This document shows positions 19,506 to 25,905 of a stretch of DNA of 25,905 bases, in pieces (the stretch's first letter is position 1; each line of letters opens with the position of its first letter). Made by a program: the position numbers and the translations under genes. The notes below the pieces were generated by a model. That model saw nothing but the letters and a program-made list of their open reading frames with translations, made no database searches and was not told the origin of the DNA. Source of the DNA: Cyclostephanos tholiformis (Eukaryota; Bacillariophyta; Thalassiosirophyceae; Thalassiosirales; Thalassiosiraceae); NCBI GenBank assembly GCA_036939975.1, contig JALLPB010000068.1, positions 1 through 25,905 of the forward strand, given 5' to 3'.

Positions 19506-22500
19506 CATCACCAAACTACTATTCAATTCCACCCAACACCAACACTCACACTTGAGACAAGCCAATATTTCAGCCCATTTGCCCCCCCCCCACCACCACG
19601 ACTCAAATTTTGACACTGATTGTATCTTTCATCAACAAAACACTACACACACCCCACAGGAGCAACAAGCCCCAGACAACAACATCTCACAAAACTATTA
19701 AAGAGTATTTTGTAACCAGGCCCCCACCACCATCATCCCACAGCATCTTGCACCACCACATCTGCCACCACCCTCGCCACCAAAACATACCATCACAACC
19801 AACACATTCAACCCCAAAGCTTTAAACACCTCCAACTTTACCTATATTGCACCTCCTCCCATTGAAACAGCCACCATCACCAATGCTACCCGCACACTCC
19901 CCTACAACACCACCACCTCCATCACAGTAACCAACACCTTATCCACTGCACCCACACCCACTGACAAGAATGCCCCCCCCCACACTCACCATTGCCAATG
20001 CACCCTCATCTCATTTGTTACCACGTCCAGCCTTGCACTCCTACTGTCCATCACCAACCCCATCCTTGTTGCATTGATCCTTGAACTCATCAACCTACAC
20101 AATCCTTCTACTGGTCCTAACATGACAAGCACCACAATAATCAATCCCCCCCCCCCCCCCACACACACACCCATCACCAACCACAACCTTTGCACATCCA
20201 CCCGCCACCCCACCCTTTCTTCAAACACCACCACCTCCAATAACAACCATCACACACACACACACCTGCACAGCCACACCCCTTACACCAACTCAACAAC
20301 AACAACTCCTTTCACGTCCCACCTATCCCCCCCACCCCCTCCATCAACCCATGGCTCCTCATTGGCCCCAGCAATTCTGTTATTCTAATCCCCACCTCCC
20401 ACCACACACATCTCCTAGATCCCTTCCACATCTTGCCCATTTGAGGAGAACATTGCTCAGCAGACAACCCAAGCACCATGGCCATTGAAAACACCATGCC
20501 GATGATGTATTTTTTTGCTTCCGCCAACAAATTATCCTCCCCAGCCTTCAGTCTTATAGACTGACTGCTTCTGTCAGTAGAAACTAATAGATGATTAAGT
20601 TTCTGTTTTATACCCCCCCCCCCCCTGAATTCCTTTGTAGACTGTACTGAATTCCTACATAGATTTTTCTTCCCACCATTTTTAATTTTTATGAACCCCC
20701 CCTGACCATGGTGTCCGCCTCTCCGTAGCCCCCTCAACCCACTTGGAGTTGGAACCATGCCCCCATACTTTAGGGGCATCTTCCCAAGTGCATGGGAGCA
20801 ATACCTATGCTTTTTATGTCTCATCTGGCGGTAGTTTGACTTTTGCAATACATTTAACAGCAAGGGAGCATTATTTTGCAAAAAAATGCTAGCATGTGCT
20901 AGTAAGACTGTGGTAGTCCCAACGGCACACTTAGAGATGAAACCATGCCCCCATATTTTATGGGTATCTTCCACCTATATATGTGAGCTACTCTGATGCT
21001 TTTTATGCCCTATATGCAAAGTAATCAGATGTAATACAAACATGTAAAAACACTAGATAAATTGTTTTTCATCTCCATGTTACAATCCCATTTGTCAATG
21101 AGACATAGGCAAGACATTCGAATTCCTCATCAAAGGCATCACCATAGGATTACTACTCGGATCCACAGGAAATGAAAACACCCTTACCCTCCAATATCTC
21201 AGACACCTTATCTTCAAAGAAGTTAAGACTCTCTATCCAATAGTCCCACCTTACACAAATCCCTTTCCATACAACCTCAACAAATACCTCTGTTGCTTCA
21301 ACATTGGGGGATTAATTGCTCCAAAAATCAATTTTCAAAGACATCCACCACATCCCCAACTACAACAAGGTGACCGCATGCCACCTTCAACCCAATGTTC
21401 ACCCTCTACTCAGAATAATCATCATCAACAACCCACTTGGCAAAGCATTGGCCACTGCAATCACACACATATGTATCATACACAGCACCCCCTTTGACAC
21501 ATGTGGCTCATTATTGGACAAATTCTCTATCAAAATACACCATAAACCCCAAAATCAACCGGACCAAATCACCCTTGCAAAACATATTGGCACCCATCAC
21601 AGCATGCTACATGACACATCACAATTCAAAATAGCATGTGACGTATGCATTCATCCCCCCATCCTATCCAACAATAAATACCTAACACACACCACATCTT
21701 AGCAGCAGACCAAATACTCTCATGATAGTCAACAAGAACAGTAGATACAATCTCTCCCCTCCCCCACACCCTCACTTTGCAACACCTACTACCCTGTGGC
21801 CACAGATACCTAACACCACCACTACAACAACACCACCACATATTATACATCATTCTTCCTCCACATTGTCAGTCCCTATGATGCAAGTTTCATGAGCCAG
21901 AATTTCCCACACGAGGCATCAGACCTGAAAAAATCTAAGGACAAGATTCCAAGAGATCTCAGGGCTCAACTTCATCTTGCCTGGCCATGATGTACAAGAA
22001 TTCTTCTACTTTGATACTCTTTCAACTTTGATCAAAGAGACGAGACTCACAGCATCACAATTAATGAAACAAGGAAACATCTCCCCTATAGACAACTACA
22101 CAGCAGTCACAAACTCCAATACCAACAAATCACATGACAGCACCCTCCACCCCAGACACCATCTGCACCCCACAGCCCCCACCATGAACGCATACCTCAC
22201 CCCCAACAAACACAAAGACATGCCCATCACCTTGCATACAAACAGAACAGCACATTCACAAACCATCATGACACCACACAATCACACAACATTCACCACA
22301 AGACAATACCCCCAAATACTCATGCCAAGCAAAAACACACCCCTACATGACTTACACCACATCACCCCCACCCACACACACCACACAAGCCAAAAAATCA
22401 AACTTTGGTCATGAGGTCCCTCCAATGCGACGACGCCACAATTGTACCCACACCACATGACCTATATGCCTTCCACAACTATTCGATACGTGACAAAATG

Positions 22501-23540
22501 TCTGTGTTGGAAGACAACAGTATAAACCTACTCTCACACCCAACAATGGAGGATGACCTTTCAGCCCTCACACAAGAAAACCTCAGAATCACACAAAAAA
22601 TATCAAGAGATTACAAATAGTACCCTCTCCCAGGCAAGTACTAATGAAAGCACCAAGCATACCTTCATCACCTTCAACATGCTCAATGCTACCACCACCA
22701 ATAGCCAATATAATATTCTCCAAACTCACACCAGCCCTCATCAAGGCAACAATACCCAACTATTATGTTTCATTTGAGATTGACTTCATGGGATTCCCCT
22801 CAATCTACAACCTCTATGAAAAACATGCAATCCTCCACTTAACCAACAACTCCCTTGCAAAGGAACACACTTGACTTCTCCTTCCCAATGTCAACTGATA
22901 CATGTCCCTACCTCCCAACCACTGCTGTCATTGACCTCACTCCATACCAACAAGGCACAAATGCCCCTCCCACAATAAGAGGTGAAAGCTTTTTGCCAAC
23001 AGCATTGCAGGTTGCTCCATGGCCCAGAATCATTTTAAACATGTCCACAGTCACATCATTACTGCTGAGCTATCAGAACAACAAACGACCACTATTGGAT
23101 GGAGTAAGCGCTGCTCCACTCTCTGCCCAGAAATTTACCTCTTCTTCCCAGCCGACCCTAATCTCAACAGATCATGATGCTTCATGTATGATGCATCACA
23201 ATGCCACAAAACAACAGCAACAAGCACATCACTAATGTGGGCAGATATCTTCAGACTCTGCCCTAATCAACGCAGCTGCAATCATCATCATTTTTCAACA
23301 TTGTCTCCCCTTTGCACTTCAATTCATCTTGGGCACTAGTACCCATTGCAACAACCAATGCCAAACATGAACCCTAATACACAACCAACATACCTCGGCC
23401 TCATCAACAGGTGCCTGACCTTGTAGCTAGGTAAGATCACATGCCAGGATAGTCTGGCTGTATGCCTTCTCTATGCCAACGTTAAAGCAACAGATGGCAA
23501 AGACCACCGTCACCCTCTTCCTCTAGAGTAGTTCCAAGCA
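19506..23540 (+). other. Long C/A-rich degenerate region, no intact gene
   Basis: About 4 kb continue the G-poor plus-strand composition. Frames are short and disagree with each other. Local protein-like runs are LTLQYLRHLIFKEVKTLYP (near 21190-21240), LPGHDVQEFFYF (near 21980) and NYYVSFEIDFMGFPSIYNLY (near 22760-22815), but I recognise none. The stretch 19560-20390 is mostly Pro/Thr/His-coding low complexity with CA and C runs. I read it as decayed mobile-element sequence without naming a family. Confidence 0.4.
20750..21013 (+). repeat. Direct repeat pair of about 75 bp
   Basis: Copies at about 20750-20825 and 20937-21012 share ACCATGCCCCCATA, a GGG.ATCTTCC word and ATGCTTTTTATG in the same order, diverged by perhaps a fifth. 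About 110 bp separate them. They may be terminal repeats of a tiny element or a decayed tandem array. Confidence 0.7.
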
Positions 23541-23548
23541 CATGCTCA

Positions 23549-23607
23549 TAAATCTAGGAGGTAAATTTTCTCATGACTCATGCTCTTCTTCATACCTCCT
23601 AGATTTA
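23549..23607. repeat. Perfect 15-bp inverted repeat (hairpin)
   Basis: The arm TAAATCTAGGAGGTA (23549-23563) is matched exactly in reverse complement at 23593-23607, with a 29-base loop. It lies at the left edge of the recognisable copia gag. It could be a miniature insertion or a structured leader element; a factor-independent bacterial terminator does not fit a eukaryotic genome. Confidence 0.85.
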
Positions 23608-25480
23608 ATCACACCATTAATGATGATGCCCAAAGAGATCACAGCATCCTTCGCAATGGTCGTGGTATCATTCCAGCCTATTGTAGGTCAACCAACTGAT
23701 GACAACCTCACTGCTCTCTGGGAGGTCCTCTACCCCCTCCTGCTAGTGATCCCATACAACAAACCTGGTATGCACAACCTCATCAGCATCATTGAGCTGA
23801 CTGCATTGTACACTGTGACCTGGGGCGCAGCATTGCCAATCCCAAATTGCCCTCCGACATATCCCATCATCGCCAATGATGCCATACCCAAAGTCCGAGC
23901 CAGGAGCCAAACAGAACATGCTGTCCTTGTCCATTATTTTTCATCATTTGAAGCCGCTGAACAAGCCACTGCCAAGTTCATGTGGTTCGTGGGGCCAAGG
24001 CCAAGCAGTCAAGGTTGAGGATTGGGGCAGCACAATTGGCAATACCAGTCATACCGACCATTGAAGCACAAATGGGACATATCATTCCAAGCTTCACAAA
24101 CAACCTCCTCAGCCTTGGTGAACTATGTGATGCTGGCTGCACAGCATTCATGGACAGGCACACTGCCTGCTGGTCCATGATAGCTTGGGTATGCAAATCC
24201 TCACTGGAACACACAAACCAACCAGTGCCCGGCTGTGGCGTGTCAACATTGTGTCCCCTCCACAACCACAGGTGCACATAACAACCACATTGCCCAAACC
24301 ACATGTGCACATCATCCCCAATATACCTGAGCCACCACAGCAGTCACCTCTACCATGGCCACCTACCAACCACCAGCAGCAAATCATACCTCTGCCATCA
24401 CAGGTGCCCATAATCCCAGATCACCCAAATCCAAGGCCATTGCACACAATGCAACCCATGTGCACCACAACACACTCTCATACATATGACCTCCTCCCTA
24501 ATCCCTAATGTGCCTGCCTTCATTGCTTACCTCCATGCAACAGTGGGATAACCTGTGAAATCTACGTGGCTGGCTTTGGTCAAATGGGGGGCCTTTGCAT
24601 CCTGGCAGGGCTTGACACCTGGACTCGTTGCACGCTACTGCCCTGATTCTGTCTAAACACATAAAGGACATACGGCACAACCACGGCAACATATCCGCTC
24701 CACCAGACAAAAAACACCTGCTTTGAATCACCATGCGCAATCAATGATAGAAATCCAGGAAATTCCACTAACTCACCTCTTCATGGATGATACTGGCCAA
24801 TTCAACCCACGTGTACAGAGCGGCAACCAATACATCATGGTTGGCCTCCACACCACCTCAAATGCCATCCTAGTGTGCCCATTTGCATATAAACATGGCA
24901 TTCATCGAATTCCTGCCTACAATGACATATATGCATGCCTCAACGCTGTAGGGGTGGCGCCCACAATCCACATCATGGACAACAAAGCAAGTGTGGCCTT
25001 CCAATGCGCTGTTGCTACCAACAAATGCAAACTCCAACTGTACCTCCCCATGTCCATCGATGCAATGTGGCCAAGAGAGCTATCCATACCTTCAAAGATC
25101 ACTTTCTTGCAATACTCACTGGAACTCCTCTGTCCTTCCCCACCAACCAATGGGACTTCCTCATCCCCCAGGCAGAATCATACTGAACCTCCTACACCCT
25201 ACACCCAACTCCACAGCTACATCTGCATGGGAGGCGCTTTTTGGAAAGTTCAACTTTGATGACACACCACTAGGACCTTCCAGATGCTGTGTTCAAATTC
25301 AGAATAAACCTTCACTCCACTGATCTTGGGACTTCCAAGTGCAAGATGGATTCTACATAGGTCCAGCCCTCCAACACTACTGCTGCTATTGGGTCTTTAC
25401 CAAAGAATCACGCGCCGTAATAATCAGCAATGCTGTCTAATTCCACCCCCATAAACATCCAACACTGCACTTAAGCCAAA
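23560..25480 (+). pseudogene. Ty1-copia retrotransposon remnant: gag, gag-pre-integrase, integrase
   Basis: Gag comes first (about 23640-23980): VGQPTDDNLTALWEVLYPLL, IPYNKPGMHNLI, then VRARSQTEHAVLVHYFSSFE. The frame then jumps into FTNNLLSLGELCDAGCTAF (about 24098-24150) and, after a frameshift, ILTGTHKPTSARLWRVNI. These are gag-pre-integrase, so the gag 3' end, zinc knuckle and protease are largely deleted. HKGHTAQPRQHIRST (about 24660) precedes the integrase core: HLFMDDTGQF (first Asp), PTIHIMDNKAS (second Asp), then, after another frameshift, VAKRAIHTFKDHFLAIL. Here the family's AAERAIRTFK-type Glu is Lys (codon 25073-25075). NLLHPTPNSTAT, LFGKFNFDDTPLGP and GFYIGPALQHY end it near 25390-25480. 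In-frame stops lie at about 24548 and 24652. It is inactive. RT and RNase H do not follow. Confidence 0.88.
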
Positions 25481-25639
25481 GACAAGATTATCCATGCCTT
25501 ACACACAATCAACAGGGCCATTGACCGTACAATGCCTGCACCCACTGATGAGCTATGAAAGTTATCGAAACACTCTCCGTTCAATCCTCAAACTCAAAAC
25601 ATATATGTTAGTCACCGTATGGGCACAATTTCATTTTGC

Positions 25640-25905
25640 GTAATGGGGCTCCCCATATGCGAATTTTTACCCGTCCCTGCCCGTTTGTGTACGGGGTCTC
25701 CCCATATGCGTACGGCGATAGGTTTTGACCTGTTGGGCGAGATGCACCCGAGTCACGAACGGAAAGGAGCACGCACCTGGGGAAAGGAGCATGCAGGTCT
25801 GTACCAGCTAATATTGAATATCTGTATATTCGAAGTTACGGATAGGGCTTCTCCGTATATTCGAAAATGGGTGTTTTTAGGTACCCCCTATTTTCGAAGT
25901 TACGG
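25640..25905 (+). repeat. Short direct repeats at the window end
   Basis: CTCCCCATATGCG occurs twice (near 25651 and 25689). GGAAAGGAGCA occurs twice (near 25760 and 25781). TATTCGAAGTTACGG (25827-25841) recurs as TTTTCGAAGTTACGG at 25891-25905, a spacing of 64, and is cut by the window edge, so an array may continue. No coding signal. Confidence 0.65.

Noticed and set aside
19560..20390. Pro/Thr/His-rich frames as possible cell-wall protein
   Set aside because: All three plus frames look similar because the DNA is a CAC/ACC-type low-complexity stretch, and stops interrupt each frame.
20312..20974. 220-residue open frame on minus
   Set aside because: It is antisense to the G-poor strand, covers a diverged repeat and poly-C runs, and has no recognisable motif. 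Few stops are expected from the base composition.
1..25905. CRISPR arrays, bacterial operons or defence systems
   Set aside because: The genes have spliceosomal introns and eukaryotic families, and the repeats are irregular or low-complexity. None has uniform repeat and spacer lengths.

Overview
The window looks like nuclear DNA of a diatom or a close stramenopile relative. The evidence is spliceosomal genes with short GT-AG introns, an SdrD-B-like extracellular-type domain of a kind frequent in diatom proteomes, and Ty1-copia remnants whose gag, integrase and RT motifs resemble diatom copia elements. The species call is inference; the eukaryotic nature is seen directly.

Layout. (1) 143-1426 (+): intronless gene for a 427-residue protein with an N-terminal Trp/His/Asp-rich domain and two tandem SUMO-like domains. 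(2) 1802-6478 (-): complete five-exon DNA topoisomerase II (1443 residues), convergent with gene 1. (3) 7680-9617 (-): broken, unrecognised coding remnant with in-frame stops and frameshifts. (4) 10420-13484 (-): two coding blocks that meet inside a (CCT)n tract near 12007-12060. The 5' block is an SdrD-B-domain protein with a 432-nt intron. The 3' block, in another frame, is the body of Elongator subunit 4 (ELP4/PAXNEB) without its N-terminus. (5) 13912-14790: a ~125-bp direct repeat pair plus a third partial copy. (6) 15690-17125 (-): decayed copia reverse transcriptase/RNase H with two changed catalytic Asp residues. (7) 17640-23540: C/A-rich, G-poor decayed sequence holding a tandem duplication, a repeat pair and a 1.07-kb DNA-transposon-like insertion (18431-19497). 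(8) 23560-25480 (+): decayed copia gag, gag-pre-integrase and integrase whose catalytic Glu has become Lys. (9) 25640-25905: short direct repeats running off the end.

The live-looking genes (SUMO-like protein, TOP2, ELP4, SdrD-B protein) lie in the left half, in CpG-rich DNA. The right half is transposon graveyard, visibly CpG-poor and strongly strand-skewed. No operon or shared pathway links the genes. TOP2 acts in chromosome topology, ELP4 in tRNA wobble-uridine modification, and the SUMO-like protein probably in ubiquitin-like protein interaction. I found no convincing new multi-gene system. The strongest oddities are the SdrD-B/ELP4 junction, the SUMO-like architecture and the coherent but unrecognised broken ORF at 7680-9617.
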